A stretch of 64,000 nucleotides of DNA from Bacteroidaceae bacterium. Its GTDB lineage: Bacteria; Bacteroidota; Bacteroidia; Bacteroidales; Bacteroidaceae. Below the pieces are notes generated by a model. That model did no database searches. It worked only from the letters and a program-made list of their open reading frames with translations, and had not been told where the DNA came from. A program made the position numbers and the translations under genes. The DNA lies in NCBI GenBank assembly GCA_017466325.1, contig JAFTUK010000029.1:24098-88097 (forward strand), given 5' to 3'. This document shows positions 8,903 through 16,043 of this stretch, one piece after another. The stretch's first letter is position 1, and each line of letters begins with the position of its first letter.

Positions 8903-9727
8903 ATGATACAACGGATGGCTCTCTTACTGATACTATCCCTCAGTGGTATGATGGCCTATGCACAAGGGCAGAAGATACAGGGCCGTGTAATGCACGAGGG
9001 CGAACCTCTCGTCAAAGCCAACGTGGTGGAACTGGATGCCAACCACCGTGTAATAAACCAGACGCAGACAGACAATGCCGGCTACTTCTCCATGAACGTT
9101 AGCGGAGGGAAAACCTCGGTGCGGGTAACATACGACGGCATGCGCAGATTCACTCGCAAGATAGGCACACAAACCACCTGGGAGATAGAACTGGACAAGG
9201 ACAACGAAACGGACGGCAAGACAGCAAAGTCGCGCCACGAAACCACGAAACTCCTTGTCGGACATGTGCAGGGCCGCGCCATACCGCAACTGACATGGGT
9301 GGAGCACTTGACCGACACCACCTTCTGCCTGGTTGTGCCGGTACGAGTGTTCAAGGGCGTGGAGGAGTATCCCTCAGGGCGCAAGGTTACCGTACAGGAC
9401 TATAACGGACGCATAGTGGCCACTGGCCGATGCATAGAGACCGCCACCGCCGAAGAGGGTGCACCAGAGAGTTGGGATCCCTTCGTGCGCACCAGCACCA
9501 ACAATTCTGTCGGAAACAACTCCCAGTTCACTACGGACGACCGCGACTATTTCTGCTATCCCCGCTTCATGTTCTCCAAGACGGAACTGGAATACCTCAT
9601 TGACCATAGCAAGGAGATTGCATGTTTCGCCATTGACACTTCGCGCGGAGACAATTACTGGCTTTACTATACCGGCAAAAACTTCGGCAAGGAACTCCAA
9701 AAGATACTGAACAGGATGCTGAAATAG
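8903..9727 (+). CDS. Secreted protein with carboxypeptidase-regulatory-like N-terminal domain
   Basis: 274 residues from the ATG at 8903, which yields a signal peptide (MIQRMALLLILSLSGMMAYA). Residues about 22-95 look like the carboxypeptidase-regulatory-like (CarboxypepD_reg) beta-sandwich common at the N-termini of Bacteroidetes surface proteins (IQGRVMHEGEPLVKANVVEL, TDNAGYFSMNVSGG). The remainder is unrecognised. The longer reading from 8873 overlaps the promoter box. It converges on the endonuclease gene. Confidence 0.65.
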   Translation: MIQRMALLLILSLSGMMAYAQGQKIQGRVMHEGEPLVKANVVELDANHRVINQTQTDNAGYFSMNVSGGKTSVRVTYDGMRRFTRKIGTQTTWEIELDKDNETDGKTAKSRHETTKLLVGHVQGRAIPQLTWVEHLTDTTFCLVVPVRVFKGVEEYPSGRKVTVQDYNGRIVATGRCIETATAEEGAPESWDPFVRTSTNNSVGNNSQFTTDDRDYFCYPRFMFSKTELEYLIDHSKEIACFAIDTSRGDNYWLYYTGKNFGKELQKILNRMLK

Positions 9728-9765
9728 AAACTACCCTACTTTTCAAAAACACACTGAAAAACAAG

Positions 9766-9798
9766 TTGAGCGGTTGGTCGTCATGGCCAATCGCTCAA
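9766..9798 (-). terminator. Hairpin overlapping the 3' end of the endonuclease gene
   Basis: A 12-bp stem with one G-T pair (TTGAGCGATTGG / CCAACCGCTCAA on the minus strand), followed by CTTGTTTTTC. The endonuclease stop codon lies in the loop. It may serve as the terminator for that gene. Confidence 0.55.
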
Positions 9799-10605
9799 TT
9801 TGCAAACCGCCTCCACCCGTCTTTCCACGTCATCCGGCAAGGCGGAGAAGAAGTCCATGGAGGTGATGCGTTCCACCTCGTCCACGGAATTGACGTACTT
9901 GTCGCGCTTATTGTTGCCCGCCTCGTTCTTATAGATGAAACCTATGGCACGGGGATTGCCGCTCTGCACTCCCGTCAGCACCACCTTGAAGAAAGCATCG
10001 GGGATGCGGATTTTGAACTCCTTGCCTATGTAGCCGTACTTGGGCGTGCGGTAGTTGATGGGGCCGCACACTATGTAGACAGGTTCCTCCTCTGCCCAAC
10101 GGCGGCACGCCTCCTCCAGTTCCTTCCAGTCGCCACGGTTCAGGTTGTGGTTCTGCGGACAAATGTTCGTCATGTAGAAACTCTCGTTCATGGCACGCCA
10201 ATGATACTTGTTGTCACCGGCAGGGCACATGTGCCCCCTATCCCAACCGCTACCCGAATACTCCTTCGTGGTAACGGCCTCATCCTCGGGGAGTTTTGGA
10301 TTGGGATAGAACTTGCTGCTGCGGCTCTCCCTCACCACCAGTTTTTCCTCGTTCAGTTCCCATGCCACCCAGTTGGGGATATAAAGTTCGGGATTGTAGG
10401 AAACTGTGTATCCGTACTGCTCCAATAGGATTTCCGCACGCTCCTTGGTGGATACGGGGATTTCATAGCGGACGTTTTCTGTATCTACAGACAGAGAAGT
10501 CTCCTTTTCTTGCAAGGGTGATACTTCATTCTCTTGCCCTTGTCCGAAGGCAAAGTACAATGCCGCCAACAAGACTAATATTATTGTTGTATATAATTTG
10601 TTCAT
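9781..10605 (-). CDS. Secreted DNA/RNA non-specific endonuclease (NUC family)
   Basis: A 274-residue protein of the beta-beta-alpha metal NUC endonuclease family. It has an N-terminal signal or anchor segment (about 5-22), a polar linker, then the catalytic DRGHMCPA motif (DRGH at 122-125, His125 as general base) and the metal-binding NICPQNHNLNRGDW segment with its asparagines. It should cut DNA and RNA outside the cytosol, for nutrient or nucleic-acid turnover. The position between divergent or unrelated secreted-protein genes gives no further hint. Its own stop codon sits inside a possible terminator hairpin. Confidence 0.9.
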   Translation of the reverse strand: MNKLYTTIILVLLAALYFAFGQGQENEVSPLQEKETSLSVDTENVRYEIPVSTKERAEILLEQYGYTVSYNPELYIPNWVAWELNEEKLVVRESRSSKFYPNPKLPEDEAVTTKEYSGSGWDRGHMCPAGDNKYHWRAMNESFYMTNICPQNHNLNRGDWKELEEACRRWAEEEPVYIVCGPINYRTPKYGYIGKEFKIRIPDAFFKVVLTGVQSGNPRAIGFIYKNEAGNNKRDKYVNSVDEVERITSMDFFSALPDDVERRVEAVCKLSDWP

Positions 10606-10736
10606 TTGGAGATTTTTGTCCTCGGCGCATCTCCCTCACAGAGGGAGATTCACCTCGGAATTAGTTACTATTGTAATTTGGTGTTTTAATTTGTACTTTT
10701 AGGTTCTTTTATTCTCTTTTGGGGATGCACAAATTC

Positions 10737-12872
10737 TCAACGCACCACAGCACGCACGGTGTGCCCGATGAAGCGGTCGTTGCAGTACATGACGTGATTG
10801 CCCGAACTGAAGGACAAGCCCCACGCGCCGTACGGACGGCTCTCGTAGAGCGAAGCCGACCAGCAGTAGCCGTAGTCGCCTTCTAAGTAGAGGATACTAT
10901 CGTAGCGAAAGCCGGCAGCAGGCAGAAAGATTGAATTGCCGTTAGGACCGGTTACCTTGTGGCCCTTTGTACCGTTTTGGGTAGTCCAGGTCCAAGTGCA
11001 CTCGTTCACCAGTTCGTTTAGCTCATCATAGGTGGGCATGCGCCATTCTGCACCCATATTGACATAGGCAGCATCGTCCTCGAGGTCAAGGACGGTCTTG
11101 TTGTCTACGGTGCCGTAAGAACTTTTGGTATAGTACTTGGTCATTGATGTAGAACTGCCCTGGCACCATTTGTAGGTACTCCAATTGTAAGTGCTGAAGC
11201 CTTGGGCACAGCGCCTCTTTGTAGAGGTCTCGCCCCAGGCAAAGTAGTCGCCATAGTCCTCGGGAAAGTCGGCACCGACATTGCGGTCAGCCCACAAGGT
11301 TCCGCTGGGAAGACCAAGGTTGACGGTGCCAAGCGACATTCCCTTCTCCAAAGATTCTGATACGGCAGACATCTGGGCTTCATTAACAAGGAAGTTAAGT
11401 TTCTTATCCTTATACCCAGACTTCTTCAGCAGAATTTCATGCTTGCCTATAAGGAATTCGGACAGGAACATGGGCGTAGTACCTACCTTCTTGCCGTCTA
11501 TCCATATCTCGGCCTCGACTGGAGTGGAGTTTATATCTACCGAGCCATATATTGGACTGGGAGGACTCAAAGCTATTGTACCTGTGGCACTGCTTCTTCC
11601 AATCTGTATCTCCTGCTGAGATGATTTATGACCAGGGAGACGGCATTCCACAAGATATGTACCATAGCCCAACTCCAAAGTACAAGAGCCAGTGCCTCGC
11701 TTCTGTTCGTCTATCCAAATCTCTGCATTATTGGCAACGGAGAACCTGGCATTGACATACTGAGGTTCAAGGGATATGTTTACTATATGCTTATTCTTTG
11801 GATCGTTTACCACGATTGTTCCACTCTTTACAGCATGACGTGGGGCTTGCACCCTATACGAATATGTGCCAAAGGGCATACGCTTGGTAGTTGTGCCATC
11901 TACCACTTCAAGCATCTGACCGTCCAGTTCCACCATGGCTTTGTTGGGAGTAACCTTGAAAAGCACATACTGAGATGTCACTGATGGACGAGCAGTTGCC
12001 CCACCGTCCTGAGGTTTGGTTTGAAGAATGACATTATATTTTCTCTTTTCCTTGCTCCTCAATGCAAGTATTTCCTCGGCATCTATCACCCTTTCATTGG
12101 TACCTTCACCCTTGACGCTGATATATGACAGTTCGTCCAGTTCCTTGGACAAAGATGAGACGGTGGCCTCCACTTCCCGGATTTTCTTTTCCAAACGATT
12201 CAAGGCACCTTCGGATGTCTTCCGTGCCAAAAGGTTGTCGTATTCTGCATTCAGTTTGTCCAATTCTGTCCTCACTGTTTCCAAACGGGCATGTAGATTC
12301 TGCAAATGTTCCACATTGATAATCAAAGAATCCACATACACACCTGCCATTGAGCGAGAAGAACGATGTTCCAGTTTCAGCCTTGGATTGTAATTGGGAG
12401 TTATCCTTATCTCGCTGTTTATCTCTATCAGCGCCCAGCCATTACCATGCAGGATATAGTGTCCACCCTCGTCGGACAACTCCATGTAGATAGGTTTCTC
12501 CACGATGTCCACATTGAAGCCCACATACGCATTCGCCTTAAGCAAGACTTGACCTGTCTTGGTGCTTATCACGCTTCCTTTCTTGGAAACCTTGAAGACA
12601 CGGTCAGTAGCAGCACTGATATCAAGTAGCATTTCATACTCGTACACATTATTGCCCAAAGCCTTTGGCATGGTGACTTTAGGATCGCTATTTACCGTAG
12701 TGGATATAATAAGGTCGGGCGACTTGGAATGAAACAGGACACCGGCCTTTCCACCGAGCTGGGCAGTTCTGTTCAACCTGACGTCACGAGATATACTAAT
12801 CATGGACGACTGGGCAAAAACAGCCGAACACAGCACACATAATACAAAGAAGAGACAAAAACGTTGCTTCAT
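10737..12872 (-). CDS. PEGA-domain and FISUMP-domain exported protein
   Basis: 711 residues from 12872, where a signal peptide begins (MKQRFCLFFVLCVLCSAVFA). After a beta-rich N-terminal region there is a coiled coil (about 185-255), then three PEGA-like modules (VTPNKAMVELDGQ; VANNAEIWIDEQKRGTG; INSTPVEAEIWIDGKKVGTTP) and a C-terminal FISUMP module (LPSGTLWADRNVGA ... GDYFAWGE ... WRMPTYDELNEL ... CWSAS). PEGA modules are found in cell-surface proteins and FISUMP is common in Bacteroidetes and Fibrobacteres. The likely location is the cell surface; the function is unknown. An in-frame start 18 codons upstream would put a basic stretch before the signal peptide, so I reject it. Confidence 0.82.
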   Translation of the reverse strand: MKQRFCLFFVLCVLCSAVFAQSSMISISRDVRLNRTAQLGGKAGVLFHSKSPDLIISTTVNSDPKVTMPKALGNNVYEYEMLLDISAATDRVFKVSKKGSVISTKTGQVLLKANAYVGFNVDIVEKPIYMELSDEGGHYILHGNGWALIEINSEIRITPNYNPRLKLEHRSSRSMAGVYVDSLIINVEHLQNLHARLETVRTELDKLNAEYDNLLARKTSEGALNRLEKKIREVEATVSSLSKELDELSYISVKGEGTNERVIDAEEILALRSKEKRKYNVILQTKPQDGGATARPSVTSQYVLFKVTPNKAMVELDGQMLEVVDGTTTKRMPFGTYSYRVQAPRHAVKSGTIVVNDPKNKHIVNISLEPQYVNARFSVANNAEIWIDEQKRGTGSCTLELGYGTYLVECRLPGHKSSQQEIQIGRSSATGTIALSPPSPIYGSVDINSTPVEAEIWIDGKKVGTTPMFLSEFLIGKHEILLKKSGYKDKKLNFLVNEAQMSAVSESLEKGMSLGTVNLGLPSGTLWADRNVGADFPEDYGDYFAWGETSTKRRCAQGFSTYNWSTYKWCQGSSTSMTKYYTKSSYGTVDNKTVLDLEDDAAYVNMGAEWRMPTYDELNELVNECTWTWTTQNGTKGHKVTGPNGNSIFLPAAGFRYDSILYLEGDYGYCWSASLYESRPYGAWGLSFSSGNHVMYCNDRFIGHTVRAVVR

Positions 12873-13088
12873 TATTTTCACAGATCTATTATTATTTCTC
12901 TTTCGTTTATTGTTATAAGAATACACAAGCCTTGGGTGAACGAACAGATTGGATGATGCGGAATATCAATTCGGTGTCGGCAGCCAGAGTTTGTCATTTA
13001 TTATCAGTTCTGTCAGGATTGCTACCTGGGGACAGTTTGTCCCTACGAATTCTGCCAGTTACGAGTCGCAATTTCTCGCCTTCTTGCG

Positions 13089-14294
13089 TTAATGGCAATG
13101 GCAACACTGTTTCTTCTTTCTCAAGCCGAGTTTGGGGAGGACGAGGGCATTGACAAGCAGAAGCAGGAGCAAGCCCGTGCATATCCAACTGAACACGCCG
13201 GCATGCTCATCGTGGCAGGAATGTACCTCCTTCAACTGATAGAGGAAATCTACCATACCGGAGAACTGGAGCATGTCGATGAGATAGCCGAAGGCCATGG
13301 CACCGAGAACTATAGAAAGGATATAAACCAGCATGGTGCGCAATCCCAAGGAACGGCGGATGAGAAGCATGGATGCGAAGTTGCATGCAGGTCCCGCCAT
13401 GAGCATAACCAGGGCGGCACCCGGCGTGAGGCCCTTCATCATCAAGGCCACGGCAATGGGTATGCTGCCCGTAGCACAGAGATACATGGGCATGGCTATG
13501 CAAAGGACAAGGAGCATGCTGGCAAGCGTATTGCCCTGGAAGACGGCAAAATATTCCGTGGGAACAAGCACCGTGATTGCGGCGGCCACAACCAAACCTA
13601 TTACCAACCATTTGCCTATGTCTTCCATCATGTCCACATAGGCATAGGTCAGTGCTTCCTTGATCTTGGTGAAGAAACTCTTGTGACTATGGCAAGCATC
13701 CTCTGCCTTCTTCTCTTCCGAATGGCAATGGCAAACGTGCTCAGCCTCCTCCTTATGTGAGTGGCAACAGCAGGAATGTTCTTCTGCCTTCTCTTCCTCC
13801 GAATGGCAATGGCAAACGTGCTCTGCCTCTTCCTTATGTGAGTGGCAACAGCAGGAATGTTCTTCGGTCTTCTTTTCCTCCGAATGGCAACAACATTTAT
13901 TCTCTGGTTCTACCTTGTCCACGATGACACCGCCGAAGATGGCCGTAAACAGGGCGGCTATGGGGCGCACTATGGCAAAGGGGAGTCCCATGAGGGAGAA
14001 TGTGGCTATGATGGAATCCACACCCGTCTGCGGGGTGGCAATGAGGAAAGACACCACGGCGCCCTTGGAGGCACCTTCTTTCCTGAGCGACATGACCGTG
14101 GGTATCACTCCGCACGAGCACAAAGGCAGGGGTATGCCCAGCAGGGCGGCATTGAGCACGCTACGGAAGGACTTGCGCGAAAGATACTTGGTATAGAACT
14201 TGCCTGGCACGAAGGCATGCATCAGGCCTGCCAGCAGAAAGCCCAGCAGCAGGTAGGGCGACATGCCGGTAATCAGATAAACAACTTCTTGCAT
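13089..14294 (-). CDS. SO_0444-family Cu/Zn efflux permease with His/Cys-rich repeat
   Basis: 401 residues from 14294 (MQEVVYLITGMSPYLLLGF). About eight membrane segments form two permease halves, with GIPLPLCSCGVIP and MYLCATGSIPIAVALM as matching motifs. Between them is a cytosolic loop of about 75 residues packed with CCCHSH and CHCHSEE, built from 27-residue tandem repeats, presumably a metal-binding region. The C-terminus ends in CCHCH. Members of this family (SO_0444-like) are annotated as copper/zinc efflux transporters. A Fur-family regulator lies close upstream with only the orphan MNT gene between, which suggests, but does not prove, metal-responsive control. Confidence 0.82.
   Translation of the reverse strand: MQEVVYLITGMSPYLLLGFLLAGLMHAFVPGKFYTKYLSRKSFRSVLNAALLGIPLPLCSCGVIPTVMSLRKEGASKGAVVSFLIATPQTGVDSIIATFSLMGLPFAIVRPIAALFTAIFGGVIVDKVEPENKCCCHSEEKKTEEHSCCCHSHKEEAEHVCHCHSEEEKAEEHSCCCHSHKEEAEHVCHCHSEEKKAEDACHSHKSFFTKIKEALTYAYVDMMEDIGKWLVIGLVVAAAITVLVPTEYFAVFQGNTLASMLLVLCIAMPMYLCATGSIPIAVALMMKGLTPGAALVMLMAGPACNFASMLLIRRSLGLRTMLVYILSIVLGAMAFGYLIDMLQFSGMVDFLYQLKEVHSCHDEHAGVFSWICTGLLLLLLVNALVLPKLGLRKKKQCCHCH
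13720..13881 (-). repeat. Two tandem copies of an 81-bp coding repeat in the metal permease
   Basis: Positions 13720-13800 and 13801-13881 are near-identical, with a partial third copy at the left (13681-13719). Each unit encodes 27 residues containing HSEE, SCCCHSH and EHVCHC. The copy number is likely to vary by recombination. Confidence 0.8.
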
Positions 14295-14321
14295 ACGTGT
14301 AGTAAATAATGTTTCCACGTG

Positions 14322-14329
14322 CAAAGGTA
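14322..14329 (-). promoter_or_regulatory. -7 box of the metal permease gene
   Basis: TACCTTTG on the minus strand, 27 bases before the chosen start at 14294. It supports this start over a longer reading that would begin upstream of the box. Confidence 0.55.
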
Positions 14330-14379
14330 CACCGAAGTCCTTGCAAGTGAAAAGCAAAAGGGGGGCTATGGGATGACGG

Positions 14380-14451
14380 TTATCTGTGAAGAATAGAATC
14401 ATCTATCTGCTTGAAGAGCGACAATATGATTTCATCCCTTTCAGAACACAT
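14380..14451 (-). pseudogene. Stub of a possible HEPN (HepT) partner of the MNT gene
   Basis: An ATG at 14451 overlaps the last codons of the MNT gene and opens a 23-codon frame (begins MCSERDEIILSL, ends DDSILHR) before TAA at 14382-14380. The position, the overlapping start and the acidic/hydrophobic helix-like beginning resemble the N-terminus of HepT toxins, which normally follow mntA. No continuation is seen in the other frames before the permease promoter. I infer a truncated or deleted hepT; the stub is too short to prove homology. Confidence 0.4.
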
Positions 14452-14737
14452 ACACGCCATCCCTTTCTATTTGTTTCTCCAGCAACTTATTCATATTGTG
14501 GTGTCTCCTGATAACATCCACAGAACACCCGAACAGGTTTTCCAGAAACTGCTTCAATGCTACCAGCACATAGATATCCGGTTCCATATCCACACAGACA
14601 TCCACGTCGCTTTCAGCGTCATGCTCGTTTCTGGCTACGGACCCAAAGATGCACAGAGAGCGGATTCCGAATTGCTGTTTCAGAACCGTCATGTGCTTCT
14701 TTGCCAATTCTATGTATTCATTTCTTGTTTTCATCAT
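14441..14737 (-). CDS. Minimal nucleotidyltransferase (MntA-like antitoxin), orphan
   Basis: 98 residues from 14737 (two consecutive ATGs; 97 from the second). It has the minimal nucleotidyltransferase signature GSVARNEHDAESDVDVCVDM: GS followed by the two aspartates of DxD, and a third acidic position near VDVIRR. In mntA-hepT modules the MNT protein neutralises the HEPN ribonuclease, for example by AMPylation. Here a full HEPN gene is absent and only a 23-codon stub overlaps its end. Transcription starts from a repeat-borne promoter so close to the ATG that the mRNA should be leaderless. Confidence 0.82.
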   Translation of the reverse strand: MMKTRNEYIELAKKHMTVLKQQFGIRSLCIFGSVARNEHDAESDVDVCVDMEPDIYVLVALKQFLENLFGCSVDVIRRHHNMNKLLEKQIERDGVYVF

Positions 14738-14738
14738 G

Positions 14739-14807
14739 TGCAAAGATACGATTAAGCGAGCGAAAAAACAAATCATATTTGATTTTTCCGAGCGTGAGTA
14801 CCTTAGA
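14739..14807 (-). promoter_or_regulatory. Dispersed 69-bp repeat carrying a complete promoter (copy 1)
   Basis: On the minus strand TTTG (14772-14769), exactly 20 bases, TATCTTTG (14748-14741), then the MNT ATG at 14737. By my hand alignment it matches the copy upstream of mtaB (50407-50475) at 62 of 69 positions with no gaps; the conserved distal part contains CGAGCGTGAGTA. With the -7 box 3 bases from the ATG, the predicted start site coincides with the start codon. Confidence 0.8.
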
Positions 14808-14823
14808 TTAACAACCAAAGTTG

Positions 14824-15267
14824 CTATTTAGAAGCACATTTCGGGCACAGACCCTTGACGATGAATTCCATGTCCCGGGCTTCAAAACCTTCGGGCAGGG
14901 CGATGTGGGGGATGGGCATATCCATCAGGCAGATGGTCTTTTGGCACGAGGTGCAGGTGAAGTGTACGTGGCCATGGCGGTGGTCATGACCGGGACAGGT
15001 GCAGAGACAATACTTCTGCATGCCCGAACCGTCGTCGATGGTGTGCAGGAGGCGTTTTTCCGCCAGCAGTGTCAGGGTGCGGAACACGCTGGAGTTGTCG
15101 GCCGTGACCATCTTCTCCATGATGTCCTGCAGGGAGAAGGCACCGCCGTGCATCTGCTCGATGATGGTCTTCAGCACCAGCAGGCGCACGGCGGTTATGC
15201 GGATGCCTGCCTCTAAGAGTATGGATTCGTATGTGGAGCGGGCGTGCATGGGCGCGGATGAGGGCAT
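14824..15267 (-). CDS. Fur-family transcriptional regulator
   Basis: 147 residues from the ATG at 15267, right after the ABC gene stop (TAATATG arrangement); a longer reading would need TTG inside that gene. An N-terminal winged helix (about 10-80, SLQDIMEKMVTADNSSVFRTLTLL) precedes a His-rich metal segment (CPGHDHRHGHVHFTCTSC) and a C-terminal CPKC, so two CxxC pairs for structural zinc. It is a metal-responsive repressor of the Fur/Zur/PerR group, but which metal it senses cannot be read. Being last in an operon with an ABC ATPase and a DUF5687 permease is unusual for Fur. Confidence 0.88.
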   Translation of the reverse strand: MPSSAPMHARSTYESILLEAGIRITAVRLLVLKTIIEQMHGGAFSLQDIMEKMVTADNSSVFRTLTLLAEKRLLHTIDDGSGMQKYCLCTCPGHDHRHGHVHFTCTSCQKTICLMDMPIPHIALPEGFEARDMEFIVKGLCPKCASK

Positions 15268-15268
15268 A

Positions 15269-16009
15269 TTACAGTTCAAAGTAGTTCTCCAGTTCTGCCG
15301 TAGCCTCTCCGTTGGCGTTCTCTATGTCGCGGATAATCACGCCGTGTTCCAACAGGGCAATGCGCGGACAGATGTCCACGGTGTGCTGGAGGTTGTGGCT
15401 GGAGACGAGGATGGTGGCTCCGGTCTTCCTGTTGTAATCCTGCAGGAGGTGCTTTATGGCATTCTGGCTGGAAGGGTCGAGGAAGTTGAAGGGTTCGTCC
15501 AGGATGAGCACCTTGGGTTGCAGGAGCATGGCGCCCACTATGCCCACCTTCTGCTTGTTGCCGGCAGAAAGGTTGCGGATGAGCTTCTTCTGCCCTGCCA
15601 CTTCGCCTGCCATGAAGTGCCCGAATTCCTGGAGGAAGGCATCCACATCCTCCTGCTTGCGGCCAGAGATGCGCCCCAGGAACTGGAAATACTCGTCGGG
15701 GGTGAGGTAGTCGATCAGGAAGGATTCGTCCACGAAGGCTCCCGTCCAGTCCTTCCAGTCCTCTGTGGTGGAGACGTCCACGTCCGACTTTGCCAAGCCG
15801 TCTGCCATTTCCTCCGGTGAGGGCTGCATGAGCACACGGCCGGAATCGGCCTTTATCAGATCGAGCATCAGGCGGAACAGGGTGCTCTTACCGGCACCGT
15901 TGTTGCCCACCAGGCCCAGCATTTCGCCGTCCTTTATTTCGTAGCGCTCTATGTCCACGGCCACTTTCTCGCCAAAGGTCTTCTTCAGGTTCTCTATGAT
16001 TATCTTCAT
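15269..16009 (-). CDS. ABC transporter ATP-binding protein
   Basis: A 246-residue ABC ATPase with Walker A GNNGAGKST (about 35-43), signature LSAGNKQKVG (about 143-152), Walker B VLILDEPF (about 163-170) and the switch histidine in SSHNLQHT. It should energise the membrane protein encoded just upstream (DUF5687 family, 34 bases away). The substrate is unknown. The Fur-family gene begins immediately after its stop, so all three are translated from one message. Confidence 0.9.
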   Translation of the reverse strand: MKIIIENLKKTFGEKVAVDIERYEIKDGEMLGLVGNNGAGKSTLFRLMLDLIKADSGRVLMQPSPEEMADGLAKSDVDVSTTEDWKDWTGAFVDESFLIDYLTPDEYFQFLGRISGRKQEDVDAFLQEFGHFMAGEVAGQKKLIRNLSAGNKQKVGIVGAMLLQPKVLILDEPFNFLDPSSQNAIKHLLQDYNRKTGATILVSSHNLQHTVDICPRIALLEHGVIIRDIENANGEATAELENYFEL

Positions 16010-16043
16010 AATGCGTTTCTATGCTTCTGTGTTTTGTGTTCGG

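Noticed and set aside
14739-14818. N-terminal extension of the MNT protein (about 27 residues)
   Set aside because: The extension is encoded by the promoter repeat itself, upstream of the predicted transcription start. The same peptide would also precede mtaB, so it is repeat translation, not protein.
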